Origin: Artocarpus heterophyllus
Taxonomy: Eukaryota > Streptophyta > Magnoliopsida > Rosales > Moraceae
Reading direction: 5' to 3'
Assembly: GCA_025403435.1 (NCBI GenBank)
Contig: CM046354.1
Coordinates: 16,432,424-16,496,423 of the forward strand
Length of the DNA: 64,000 nucleotides
Shown here one piece after another: positions 1-10,934 of this stretch. The position numbers and the translations under genes were made by a program. How positions within the stretch are numbered: position 1 is the stretch's first letter; every line of letters starts with the position of its first letter. The notes below the pieces were generated by a model that was given only the letters and a program-made list of their open reading frames with translations, was not told the DNA's origin and ran no database searches.

Positions 1-97
1 CCCTCCATCTGGCGACAGAGCCAAGGGACTCCGACCTCTCGTGCTTCCTCTCTCTGAACAAGTCCTTCCGATCCCAAGGCAATGGTTCAGGCGGCAT
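1..97 (-). CDS. PWR: POWERDRESS-like SANT-domain protein, first coding exon (partial)
   Basis: On the minus strand an ATG at 97-95 opens a frame that runs off the left edge, giving 32 codons. The peptide starts MPPEPLPWDRKDLF and continues through KHERSESLGSVARWR. From memory this matches the conserved N-terminus of plant PWR / nuclear-receptor-corepressor-like SANT proteins. PWR is a nuclear factor that works with histone deacetylase HDA9 in gene repression and contributes to flowering, ageing and warm-temperature responses (established for Arabidopsis). The SANT domains lie far downstream and are not in this window. The start is supported because conservation begins exactly at this ATG and the sequence upstream has 5' UTR character, with pyrimidine-rich CTCTCT and CTTCTT tracts on the minus strand. 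No lesion is visible in the short part seen. Identification rests on one short peptide. Confidence 0.8.
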   Translation of the reverse strand, partial: MPPEPLPWDRKDLFRERKHERSESLGSVARWR

Positions 98-510
98 CAA
101 AACCAACACAATCGCATGGGCAGCCACGGCCCCCCTACCCAAATTCCTACCTCCTCAGAAACCCCAAAAAACAAAGAAAATCCAAAAATCAACCGCCGCC
201 ACCTCCGGATTTCCTGCAACCGCCCGCCCAGCCCTACACCACGCCGTATCCAACCACCGGCAATCCCATAAACCGCTCCGCCAACAATCTAGGGTTTTCC
301 AAAAACCCGCAACGAAAATCACAAACCCGAGAAGAATAAGAAGAAGAAACAAAACAGAGCAGAACAGAAGATACGAACCTGAATCCGAAAAATGAACGGC
401 GTTGGATTATCTTCTTCCTCGGAAACAGATCGAGAACACAGCAAGAAGAAGAAGAAACTCTCTTTCTCTCTCTAGCTTTCTCTCTCTAACAGAGAGAGGC
501 TTGGCTTGGC
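98..510 (-). promoter_or_regulatory. 5' UTR region of the PWR-like gene, possibly with a leader intron
   Basis: Read on the minus strand, this is a (CT)n and CTT-rich leader typical of plant 5' UTRs, followed by GT-rich sequence up to the ATG. A possible splice donor (CAG followed by GTTCGT) lies at about 377-379 and a possible acceptor (TAG) near 130-137, so a leader intron is plausible. Neither site is proven. Small frames here (41-339 plus, 155-352 minus) are not conserved in any way I recognise. Confidence 0.5.
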
Positions 511-1330
511 TTTGGCTGCGAATAAGTTATTCTGATTCTCTCTCAACTAGGGTTTGCTATTATCGTTATCCATGCCTCGTTCCTTCTTCGTCTTTCTCCT
601 CTCCTCTTTCCCTTCTGCTTTCTCTCTCTAAGAGTTTCTCTCTCTCTATCTTTCTATCTAATTCCAAAATAAAAATTATAAAAGAAAAAAAAATTAAAAA
701 AAAAAATTTGAAAATTCTCTCTCTCTTTTGGCTTTGGTGGGGAAATTGCCTGCGGGTGGGGGCGAGAAAGCACCTTGAGAGAGAAACTAGAGAGAGAAAG
801 ATTGACATCGGATCTCAACGCTCCAAATTAACCCAATTCCAATCCCGCTATCGCTTCCGCAAATTTAAAAAATAATAAAATTTTCTATTTATTATTCTTT
901 TTGAGAAGTTTTATTTTTTAAAAAAGGGAAAGTGTTATTTATTATTCTTTGTAATTGATTTTTGATTTATTTTATTCAATTAAATATTTTCTCTACTATT
1001 CTGAAAAAAAATATTTTCTTTACTTCTGAATTTTATTTTATTTCTCTTTCTCGCAAGTCTTCTTACTTTTGGACAATATTTTTTTTTTCCCTCTCTGTTC
1101 CCCATCAATCAACTTTTTCTTTATTCACTTTGGGCCCGCTTGTGTCGTCGCCTAGAATTCCGAAAACGCCCCTGGTCTGAGGAAGTATTTACTCAGAAGG
1201 CGGTGGAACCACGTGCCTGCAGTTTTTTAAACTAATGAAATGACCGTTTAAACCTTGTGATTGTTAAGAATTACACGCCCACGTGGCGGGCTGGGCTAGT
1301 AACGGCTGATCGGCCCCTGTTTTTAAATTG
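510..1330 (-). promoter_or_regulatory. Upstream region of the PWR-like gene with two G-boxes
   Basis: CACGTG cores lie at 1210-1215 and 1280-1285 in a locally GC-richer patch (1130-1310). This lies about 0.7-0.8 kb upstream of the presumed transcription start of the minus-strand gene. Pyrimidine and AT-rich tracts fill the rest. G-boxes bind bZIP and bHLH factors in plants (established); their use here is inference. The long plus frame at 402-875 is low-complexity UTR or promoter sequence and not a gene. Confidence 0.4.
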
Positions 1331-1618
1331 GGTTGGTGTGGTTGACGAAAGACTGGTAAAATCGGTTTTTCCTTTTTTTTTTTTGAAGGTTTTCCTCTAA
1401 GTTAAAGGGAAGAATGGATTTTTTGAAGATGAAAAATGGTTTTTAAAATTTAAAAATAATTCTTTCTTTTGTCATAAACAAATATAATAAAAAGCCTAAA
1501 AAATAAACATGATAAAAATAATTTGAGTCTATTTAAAAACAAAATTTAAACTTTAAACTAAAAGTTTACACTAAAAACATTACATATCATTTTAAATTAC
1601 GTGAAAAAAATTTTGTTC

Positions 1619-2110
1619 AGACCTATATTTCAAATGGGCGCTTCATTATTTATACAGAGATCGAGAAAAGTGACATATTTTTAAACTTTTTAAATTAAAT
1701 ATTAAGTTTTAAAAATATTTATAATAAATAGTATGTTTAATTAATATTAATTAATTTAATATCACTTTAAATTGCGTGAATTTTTTAAAATTTTTATAAA
1801 TGTTATCTTTTAATATTTAATTTTTATAAATATCATATATGTTCATTTGTTACATAACTTAACATATAATATGAATGATAGTATGGCATAAATTTTTTTA
1901 AATGTAACATAATCAAACACAACTTTTAAAGCATGACATAACATGTAATATTATATCTCTCTTTTTTTTTGTTTGGACCCGTATTTCAAATGGGCTCTTC
2001 ATTGTTTATAAGGAAGACGAGAAAAGTAATATATTTTTAAAACTTTTTAAATTAAATTTTAGATTTTAAAAATACTTGTAATAAATATAACACACTCTAG
2101 TTAATATTAG
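1619..2110. repeat. Pair of direct repeats of about 130 bp
   Basis: Segments 1619-1750 and 1975-2110 align along their length. Both carry ATTTCAAATGGGC, then CTTCAtTgTTTATA, GACGAGAAAAGT and AAACTTTTTAAATTAAAT. They lie in the same orientation about 225 bp apart. The ends are not TG/CA, so an LTR miniature element is not supported. The class is unknown. Confidence 0.6.
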
Positions 2111-3050
2111 TATTTTATAAAACCAAAATACCCCTTTTATTCCTTTTTTTTTCTTTTTCTTTTTCCTTCCTCACTCTCTTTTTCTCACTTCTCATCTACC
2201 CATGGTTAGTCTTTCTTTCTTTTTTCTTTTTTTCCCCTTCCCCTCTCTCCTTTTTTTTTTTTTGGTGCAGAGCTGTCCGCCATCATTCACGGTCCTTTCT
2301 CTCTCTCCTCATTGTCATTGCTCTCTTTCAACTTTCTCTCTCTATACACGACTCTCTCTCTTTCGCTCTCCGCAACAAGCAATGAGGCAATAGATGACGG
2401 CAATGGTCGACGAAGTGACAAACAACGGCAACGGCTGACACAGGTCTCCTTATGTCTTTGATCCATCCTTCATCGTGCCCATCGTTTTTAGCGTAGGAGC
2501 TATTCCGAGAAGATTTTCTACCGAAATCAACCGGGAAAATGAGGAAGGATTTGACGATCCACCCTAGAACAAAGAGGAAAAACGAAGAACTTCTGAGAGC
2601 CCAATATAATAAGTCTTTAATTAATCTCCAAATCTAACTATAGCCAAGTTCAGCTCTTGGTTTTGAGCTCATTACAATTCAAACGACACATAGTAGTAAA
2701 TTAAATGACAGGTCATAAGTAGTAGCTTAGAAACGCTGCATTGTAGGGAAAGAAAATGTGAACGACCTAAAAGTCCAAATATGACAAGTCATAAAAGGAA
2801 ACAAAGCCAAACAGATCATGCTCCTACATCAGTTTCCCCTGACATGAGATATCGGCTTGTCCGTGTGTCCAGAATCATAATAATCTCGTGGGGTAGCTTT
2901 CGGTCTACTCACAAAATCACGTCAAAGGAGACAAAAGAGAGGAGAGAGAAAGAAGTGGGGGAATGGAGAGAGGAGAGAGAAGGAGCAGAACGAAGAAGAG
3001 AAAGAGAGAGAAAACCCTCTAACAGAGTAGGAGTATTTTTGTTTGTATAA
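2111..3050. other. Intergenic, low-complexity pyrimidine and GA-rich tracts
   Basis: Contains a T/C-rich block (2130-2380) and a GA-rich block (2925-3020). Small open frames here (2202-2393, 2781-3050) translate to low-complexity Ser/Phe/Leu-rich or Glu/Arg-rich peptides without recognisable motifs. I see no gene. Confidence 0.5.
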
Positions 3051-3051
3051 A

Positions 3052-3172
3052 GGCATGTTTGTTTCGATACTCGAATCACAGTTTGAATTATTTTACTATA
3101 ATATTTTCTTTTATAAAAATTTAAATCTTCGTTCAAATACTCTATTCAAATATTCGAACCAAACAGACTGAG
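3052..3172. mobile_element. MITE-like element, family with GTTTGGTTCGAGTATT ends
   Basis: Left end GGCATGTTTGTTTCGATACT and right end ATTCGAACCAAACAGACT are imperfect inverted repeats of each other. Relatives lie at 14718-14812, 16120-16250 and 28588-28696. They share a core with TTTGAATTATTTT and the motif GAAAATAcTGTaaCAAA, or its complement. No coding capacity. Confidence 0.55.
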
Positions 3173-3179
3173 TCTTGAA

Positions 3180-4260
3180 TTTGAACAATTAATTGATAAA
3201 TAATATTTTCTAACATTTTAATTTATACTTAATATTTACTACCGAAAGTTCTATAAATATGACATTTCTTATAATTTTCTATATTAATATATTATACATT
3301 TATATATTATATGTTGAGAAATTTGTTCTCGTGATGGAGCATTAAGATTTAGGACGGATTTTTGAGTTTGTAACGATGTGTTCCTGACTTTAGATCTAAC
3401 ATTTGTTCTTTTTAAATTGAAATTTTTAGAATATTTCTAAAATGGTAAGAGATACATAATAAATTGTCGTAGAGATGTAACATTTTGTACTTAATGATAA
3501 TAAGTTGTACTATTTTTAAATATTTTGAAAACTTTGCTCTATTTCAACTTTATTATTGAGATTTTACTACATGCCTAAAGAATCTAGAGAAAATTCTCCC
3601 ATATGTTAATTTTTAGACAAAATTGCCACATGTCAAACGCAGAATAAGTAAGTTAAATCAATAGCATGAATCCATTAAAAAAATTCAATGGCATAAGGTG
3701 ACAAATTAACCTAAATAATAAGTCAACTTAGAGCATAAAATATTAAATTGAGTCTAAAAGTTAATTATTAGACAAAATTTCATACTAGATTAAGAATTAA
3801 AAAAAAAAAACTCAAAAAAATCTCTCATAAAACTAGAGAATCTCAGCTACAACGGCGACGCAATGAACGAAGTGAGGGGTGGACTGGGATGGTGTCACAA
3901 GGAGACGACGAATATCTGTTGGTGGGGCGGCTAATGGCAGCAATTTGTTGCAAACAAGGGTGCTTGCTTGGCATTGGCAGATATTAAAGGGGCTTTTCTG
4001 TGTTAATATGTTTAAGGTTTTTTTTTTTTATGAGAAACTTAATTTGTATTTTTATTATTAAAAAAATTATGCTTTTATAAAAAATATCCTTTCAATTGTA
4101 GACACGTGACAAACTTGTTCACAAAACTAAGAAAATGAAAAAAAAAAATTATTTGGAGGAGAAGAAAATTTATGCCTTGAAGTTTAAGAGGCAGATCCTT
4201 GTAGGGTGAAAAGTTAGAGCGCAAATTTTAAATTTATCCAAAGATTCTATTCCTTAAACA
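3180..4260. other. AT-rich intergenic sequence
   Basis: No recognisable gene, RNA or bounded element. The plus frame at 3879-4061 (60 codons) has no motif I know. A CACGTG core lies near 4103 in AT-rich surroundings and cannot be tied to a gene. Confidence 0.4.
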
Positions 4261-4261
4261 T

Positions 4262-4790
4262 TAGGGATGTTTGTTTGACATATTAAGATTGGACTTTGAG
4301 TTTAAATAATCTTTTAGATAGATTTTTTTCTCCAAAATTTAAATCAAATGAATTCTTTAAATCTAAGTTTTTAGAGTTCTATCCTCTCTTAAACTCTATG
4401 GCTCAAATCAGCTTGCTATAGTAAAATCCCATATTCTCTCTCCTATATTATGGAAAAAAATCATAACTTATTTATTTAATATCCCATTGAAATAATTCTC
4501 ATTTCATTATATTCCTAATGAAGAGAGAAATAAATCAAGATCCATACTGCATTTTTTTAATATCATAAGCATTACTATTTTGTTAGTTTTGTTAATAAAT
4601 CAAAAACATTTTCTACTATCTATCCAAAACACAAATTTCAATTTTATTCCTATTTAGATTAACACTTTAAATGCATATCCAAACGTCAATTAGAATAACA
4701 ATTCAAATCATATAATTTAAATCACACAACTCAAATCAAAATAATCTAAATTAACACAATCTAAGTCTATTTACCAAACAAATGCTATAA
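4262..4790. mobile_element. TIR element of about 0.5 kb, MITE-like
   Basis: Left end GGGATGTTTGTTTGACATAT and right end CTATTTACCAAACAAATGCT are inverted relatives. The inner arms also pair, with AAGATTGGACTTTGAGTTTAA on the left against ATCTAAGT-type sequence on the right. TTA precedes the left end, which suggests a Tourist-like element. The exact right boundary is uncertain and there are no coding features. Confidence 0.4.
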
Positions 4791-6430
4791 TATTCTAGTC
4801 CTCACATTCCCTCTTTAATATCAACTTAATTGGTGTTGAATTCTAAGATAATAATGTATGGTTAAAGACTCAAATTAAGGGGACGTATTTCTCAATTTCC
4901 TTTGTAACATATGTGTGATATACTTTGATTTCGAGATTACTTGTGCTTCTATATTTTGTACCACCGACTGCTCAAATTTGCTTTAAAACTACATTGGTTT
5001 TCATGAAGTATGTATTGATTTTTAAGCTATTCACATTCCAATTATTTTAGTCATTAAATTAAAAAAAAAAAAGAAGCCATAAAAATCATTAAAAAAATAT
5101 TGTGTTAATTGATCACCAAAATAGTAATAATAATGATTTGGTTTGATGTAATAATCAAGTAGATTAATTTAAATTTTTAAATGGGCGTTTTTAAAAACAT
5201 ATACACAAAACACTTTTTCATTTTTCTCAGCTACTCTTAAAAAGGGCAAAAAGTATCAATCAATTACAATTTTCAAAACAGACCCACCATATTTTTCAAA
5301 ATATTCTCATTAAACTAGTGAAAAAGGTTGTTCAAGGTAAACGATAGAACTAAAAGAGATGTAATTTTGGGAAAAATAATATTATTTTAGAATGAAACGA
5401 TGATTCTAATAGTTAATTTTAAGAATGGTTGTTAAACCATGTTGGTGGGATTGTAAGCATAAGAACAACTATTTTTAAAATTTTTAAAAATTGGGAGAAT
5501 TTATAGGTGTATTTGAAATCAATTAAAAAAATAAAAACAAATTTAGCAAATAGACTACATCATTTTTAATTTGTTAAGTTTTTTTTAATTTTTATCTTAA
5601 TAACTATGATTTATAAATTATTTAAATTTAAATTAACTTTACACGTACTAGAGTTATCAGAGTACTACTATATCATGCACTACACGCCAGTTACATTTCA
5701 ATTTTGAATAAAAATCATAAGAGAACTTTTTTCATTAATATTTTATGAATTGGTGGGAATGACTATTACATTTTGAAAATTACGGGTATATTGTTATGAG
5801 AACTATAATTAAAAGGGGATTTTTTTAGTTAATCTTTTATTAGTTTTTAACTTTAAAAAGTGAATTTAACTTCATCACAAATATCTAAATAGACAAAAGA
5901 AAGTAAAAGTTATAGAAACAATTCTAAAAATTAGATGTTTTTTACACATAAAAATAGATAGTTGTATTGTTAATCTCGTTCAAAAATTTGAATTGATTTT
6001 TGTGTTAATTTAATTCAAATTTTTTTGTTTGTTCAATGCCTCTTGAAATAAAAATTAACTATGTCATTTTTTTGATAATCGGCTATGAAAGGTTCAATTA
6101 TGGGCCACTAAAAACAACAATACAGCACAAAAAAGCGGACGCCACTCTTACAATTAAGCAGTTAAACTACACCCTAGCTCCAATGTGGCTCTCCTAACAT
6201 GATTTTGCCATACCTTGTCATATTATAGTTTTGAATGATCCCAAATCAAACCCTTTTTACTTAGGGTTTGTCCAACAAAGCTTAAACTATCGTCTAGTCA
6301 GATATCTAAACACTTTTTACCCTTAATTGGTGGAGAAGACATTCAAACAGTGATAAGAGGGGAGGGAACCACCTCTTTTTATTACGACATGAAAAAACAA
6401 AATAAACCAACAATACTACGTAAAATTGAC
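4791..6430. other. AT-rich intergenic sequence
   Basis: Long runs of A/T with no frame above background, no tandem array and no terminal repeats that I could pair. Confidence 0.4.
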
Positions 6431-6925
6431 AGAGCTAGGCACTTATTGGTGGAACTTTGACAGAGTGTCGTCCGTCGCCATTGCTGTCTCCCCCGCTTCT
6501 GACTGACAGTGGATTAGCTCTTTCCCTGGCGGTTTCCTCCCCCTCCAGTGGCCCCATTGGATCTGGTTTCAATGCCGGAACAACAATTTCTTCTCTGGAG
6601 AACTCCCCTGTTGCTGGATCCTTCGCGCCACTTTCTCGGTCGCTGTCGGCCCTTCCCTCCCTTCACCTCCCCCCGTCGTGGCCCTCTCGGCTGGAACCTG
6701 ATCCGGCTGTAAGCGGCGGCATCATAGCTGGCCACACTCGCGTCCCTTAGCCTCCGTCGGCATAGAAATCCTTACAGCTGCAACTTTTGATCGGTCCTCC
6801 TCTGCCTCGTTCCTCTCTGCTCTCCAGTTCTACCAAGAACCGGCCTCCCCCTCTCACGCATCTAAGTCCCCGACGGCCAGCCAAGGATCTGAAGGGAGAG
6901 GGGGCGGCGCCTTACTTTCTCCAAA
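6431..6925. other. GC-rich island of unknown origin
   Basis: This block is far richer in G+C than its flanks and holds overlapping open frames on both strands (6457-6750 plus, 97 codons; 6514-6735 minus). The peptides are Ser/Pro/Leu-rich or Arg/Gly-rich, as expected from biased composition, and carry no known domain. On the minus strand it reads like a GC-rich 5' head followed by an AT-rich tail, as in the retroposons at 9.7 and 49.1 kb. Captured gene fragment, LTR head or retroposon head are all possible. Confidence 0.35.
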
Positions 6926-7866
6926 GAACTCCTAAAGCACTGTCTCTGATCTTATAAAGAGAGAGTTAGAGAGAGAACTGAAAAATTAGTTATGCAATTT
7001 GGTTGCATTAAAATTTTAAAATTGCCCTGACATTCGATAGTGCTTAAATTGAAAACACATATGCACCTGTGAAATTTTTTTTTAAAAAAAAAAAAAAAGC
7101 AATCTCACAAAAATAGTTAATAAAAATATATATTTGTTGTTTACAACTTTGAGATGTGATTCTATAGCTGAATGATTTATAAATTGGAAAATAAAAGCTC
7201 GTTTGGCTTAGAAAAAAAAAAGTTACCAATCGGACTTTCTTTAAAGTTGTGTATTATCAAAACATTCATTTTTTTAACTTAAATCTATGTTTTCTAAATT
7301 TAAAAAAAAAAAAAAACTAGAACATCATCTATGTAAACTAAACAAAAATTTGAAAATTATGGAGTGTTAAATATTTTATCCATTTGTCTTTAAAATATAC
7401 TGGGTGGATCAGTCTGCTCCTGAAGTTGAGTCTATAAATAAGACAGGTTTTTCTTTATTTGGAACACGAGCACGAGCAACAGAAGAAAGAAAAAAAAAAA
7501 AAAACTAGAGAATGTGATCGAGGAACGACAAAAGAGAATAACAAAAAACATACTCAAATTGTTTCAAACAAAAGAAACTGCTTCTAGATTCAGATGTTTT
7601 AGAAAAACAATAAAGTCTGTATCATACTGTAAGTATGTTTGAATAAATTACTTGTTCTTGAAAGTTTTTTATTTCTTAACTAGAGTACATTTATTTTCCT
7701 AATCTATCAGCTGTTTGCTAATATTAATATCCTAAGAGAAGATAGTAGTAACACCAATTTTCTTGTAACTTTATGTCTTCACGCTTTCTTGTTGCACTAA
7801 ATAGTAAGACTATATTAGAGAGTAATAACACCCTTCGTAGTTTTAAGGCTAAAAAATAAATTATAC
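6926..7866. other. AT-rich intergenic sequence with poly(A) runs
   Basis: Poly(A) or poly(T) runs occur near 7076-7097, 7300-7316 and 7490-7504. No gene or bounded element is seen. Confidence 0.35.
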
Positions 7867-8032
7867 TGGGGTGTTTGGCAGGTGGTTACAACTGTTGGTT
7901 AGAACTGATTTTACTGTAGCATATGAGAGCTTTATACTGTAGTGATTTTTTTTATTGTTACTGTAGCATGTGAAAGTTTTACACTATTTATAACTGAAAA
8001 AATAGTTTAGACCACAACTACGAAACACGCTG
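7867..8032. mobile_element. Tourist-like MITE, copy 1
   Basis: Starts TGGGGTGTTTGGCAGGTGG and ends ACGAAACACGCTG, imperfect inverted repeats. The interior carries the family signature ACTGTAGCATATGAGAGCTT twice in diverged form. The same family lies at 16273, 21470, 26430 and 29171. No coding capacity. Confidence 0.6.
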
Positions 8033-9659
8033 TAAGTTCAAAAGGTAGGTGCCATTTTAGAGTACCGTCTAGGTATCGTAAAGCCACTTTAGGGAAGGAC
8101 AAGGGAAAATAAGAACCAACAATTTTGTAAGGCCTAGTCCCTATATTAAGTGAGAAATAAATTCCATAAGAGCAATTTAAGCGCAATTTGAGAAAAAAAG
8201 AGAGATAAGAGAGGAAAGAATATAAAGTGTGAAATAATCTTCTTAAGGTTATTTGTAAACAGCAAGATAAACCAAAAAATAAAGGTAGAAAAATAAGTAA
8301 AGAAATATACAATGAGTAGAGAACAAACATTTATCCATGCCTTCTCTTATTGTTAATCGTGTCTATAAATTTTGATTCACTTGTCATGTCTGTAGAAAAA
8401 AGAATAATTTATATTTATCAATTACTAGATGTTCTAAAAAGAAGTCATAAACAACAACAATGTAGATACATGGAAGTGAGTAATGCATGTGCCTCCACTC
8501 ATATTTTGAAAATTTGACTTTTATTTCTAATTTTTATATAAATTTTTAGTTATGTTTCTATTTATTTCACTTGCGCCCCCACTTTTACAAAAAAAGTTAT
8601 AACTGTGCCCCACACTCAATGGTTGAAACATAAAATTGTGTCCTTATGAAATATAAAAGTTAGTTATGACTTTCATGTAGTGCCCATACTGAAAATATTT
8701 TCTACCTCCACCCCTAATAAACAATTAGTAACAACATTAAGGATAGATCTAAATCTTAATAAAGTTAAGTGTGGATTTACCAATAGACTATGCCTGCAAT
8801 AAAAATAATAAAAAAAAAAACGAGTTAAACACACTTGGCTTATGAAGATGGGACAAAATAATAAAAAAATAAAAATGATCAAAAGAAGAAAAAAAAAAAA
8901 AGTGGGCAAAACTAAACGCAATGAAGAAGCATGAAGCAAGGCATTCAACTGCAGAGAAGCATTGATATTATAACTTAGAAAAAAGTCGTGTTTTGCCTGT
9001 TCTGCTTTCACATTTCAGCCCGAGACGCAACATGAAAATACCAATCAGCAAAATTCCTTTGTAAAAGTCCTATTATATTCCTTTGTTCTTCATTCTAACC
9101 TCACATTTGATCCAAACTAGATATTAATATTAACGTAGCTTGTGTCGTTCAATATTTACACGATTTTTCATTTTTATGTTCATAAAGAGACTTCTAGTTA
9201 TTTCCTATAATATTTTTTTTTTATATTTTTTGCACCTGGATCCCACGCTTTTCGATCTTTAGCGCTTGAGTCATCATCTTAAAAATTTTAAACAATTAGA
9301 TTGAAATTCCCTTTTTTTTAACACTTGCTACCTGTTTTGAAACTTATTTTCCAAACTTTAGACAATTGGGTTTTCAAACTCCCTTTAAAAACATAAAAAA
9401 AAATAATCAAGTGACTTGTTAAAATCCTAAAAGTTAATGTATGTTCACTCGCGGTTAATATCTCTAGAATATTGATATGCTTAGTATTGGAGAGTTTTAA
9501 ATACTTATTTTGTCATGTACAAATATATTTTGTACTTTTTTTATTATTTTGAATTGCTATAAAAGACAAAAGTCAATATTTTAAGGGACAAGTAAAAGAT
9601 TAATGTGTGACTTGTACGTTTATAGTTATTTACTAGGATAGATTAATAGAAAAAAATGG
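8033..9659. other. AT-rich intergenic sequence
   Basis: The block at about 8490-8730 (GCGCCCCCAC, GTGCCCCACACTC, CTCCACCCCTAAT) resembles decayed transposon sequence, but I cannot bound it. The minus frames at 8007-8330 and 8673-9011 are Leu/Phe-rich products of A/T runs without a recognisable domain. Confidence 0.35.
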
Positions 9660-10647
9660 ATATTGTGAGAGATTTTTTTTTGTAAAGAAAAATTTCATTC
9701 AAATTAAATAAGAGTTAAATAAACTAAAAATAATAATATCTCATGATGTATAAGGACAAACCCTCGAAGGAGACTAGATCCACTACCAAATTATGATGAA
9801 GTGAAATCGAAAAAACATGGTTTTAAGGTCTGATGATGAGAAAGTCCCTCAATATAATGGAATCGAATACATGTAACTTTCTTTTTGACAAGGCCCCCTA
9901 GAATTGATGGATTCTTCCGATCAATAGAAAGAAAGACTCCATTGCATCATTTCATCATTCACGCCACCAAGAGACACTTCCTGCGAAAACAAACATTTGT
10001 CCACATCCATATTTGGCAGATTCATAACAAATCCTAAAGGTGGGAAAATCATCATATTATTACAAACCGAACAAAAACAAAACTCAAAAAACAAAACTAA
10101 TTAGGCAAAAACATCAATGGCTTTATCAAAAACCAAACACACACTAAAAGCAATACAATAAAAACCATGAGCCGCCTTACAATATCTTGTCAGAAACACA
10201 ACCCTTGCATTGCCACTAGTCTCGCCATCTCCTCCTCTTTGGCTCATTGGGAACCACCATTCCTCCACTACTGGCACCAAGACCAGCCCACACCTATCTC
10301 CACCTAGATTTATGCTCCTAAAGAATCGAGGACCTAAACAACCATGTCGAAACCCTCATTACTGAAGCAATCAGCCTCCAGACCACCCACCTTCGAACCC
10401 TTTTCCAGCTAATACCCCTCCATATAAACCCATAACTAGTCGTTTCCCCCTCCCCAAGGCCTGAGCATTGACGGATAGTCAGAAGCCATTACCAAGCACC
10501 AGCATAAGGAGAGAGGAAAAAAAAAGGGGGGGATGCCAAGATAACCTCCCAAAACCCTAACACTAAATGGAAAAAAACCTAGAGTGATAACAAGAAAGAA
10601 AAAGAATAGTTGATTATTAGTATACTAACTTGTATATTGTGAGAGAT
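9660..10647 (-). mobile_element. Non-LTR retroposon, minus strand, with 14-bp target duplication
   Basis: ATATTGTGAGAGAT occurs at 9660-9673 and again at 10634-10647. Between them the minus strand ends in a TTGAATGAAATTT motif followed by an A-tail, seen as poly(T) at 9674-9681 on the plus strand. That is the usual 3' end of plant LINE-derived retroposons. The other half (10190-10560) is a GC-richer head. No reverse transcriptase frame is present, so this is a non-autonomous or heavily truncated copy of about 0.96 kb. A related local repeat (ATATTGTGAGAGG) at about 10703 weakens the target-duplication argument somewhat. Confidence 0.55.
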
Positions 10648-10934
10648 AAAAGATCCTCGATATCAATAAATATAATTAATTTGGAGGATGGATAAATAAA
10701 AAAATAGATATTGTGAGAGGTTCAATATCCGTTGTATATACAATCATAATTAATTTTGATCACTCAAAATTTAAACAAACTGAAGAGAATTTAATTTTCT
10801 AGTCTTCATCATGTATAAAATCACAAGAGAATATTTGTTAATTTCACTTTATATACCTACACCTCTTTCTCTTTTTAATTTTTTCTCCTTCTTATCAAGG
10901 GGATTCTTACGTTGGAAAAGGCAATTTTGCACCA

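Noticed and set aside
402..875. 157-codon plus-strand open frame
   Set aside because: Low-complexity Ser/Leu/Lys product of the pyrimidine and A-rich leader and upstream region of the minus-strand PWR-like gene.
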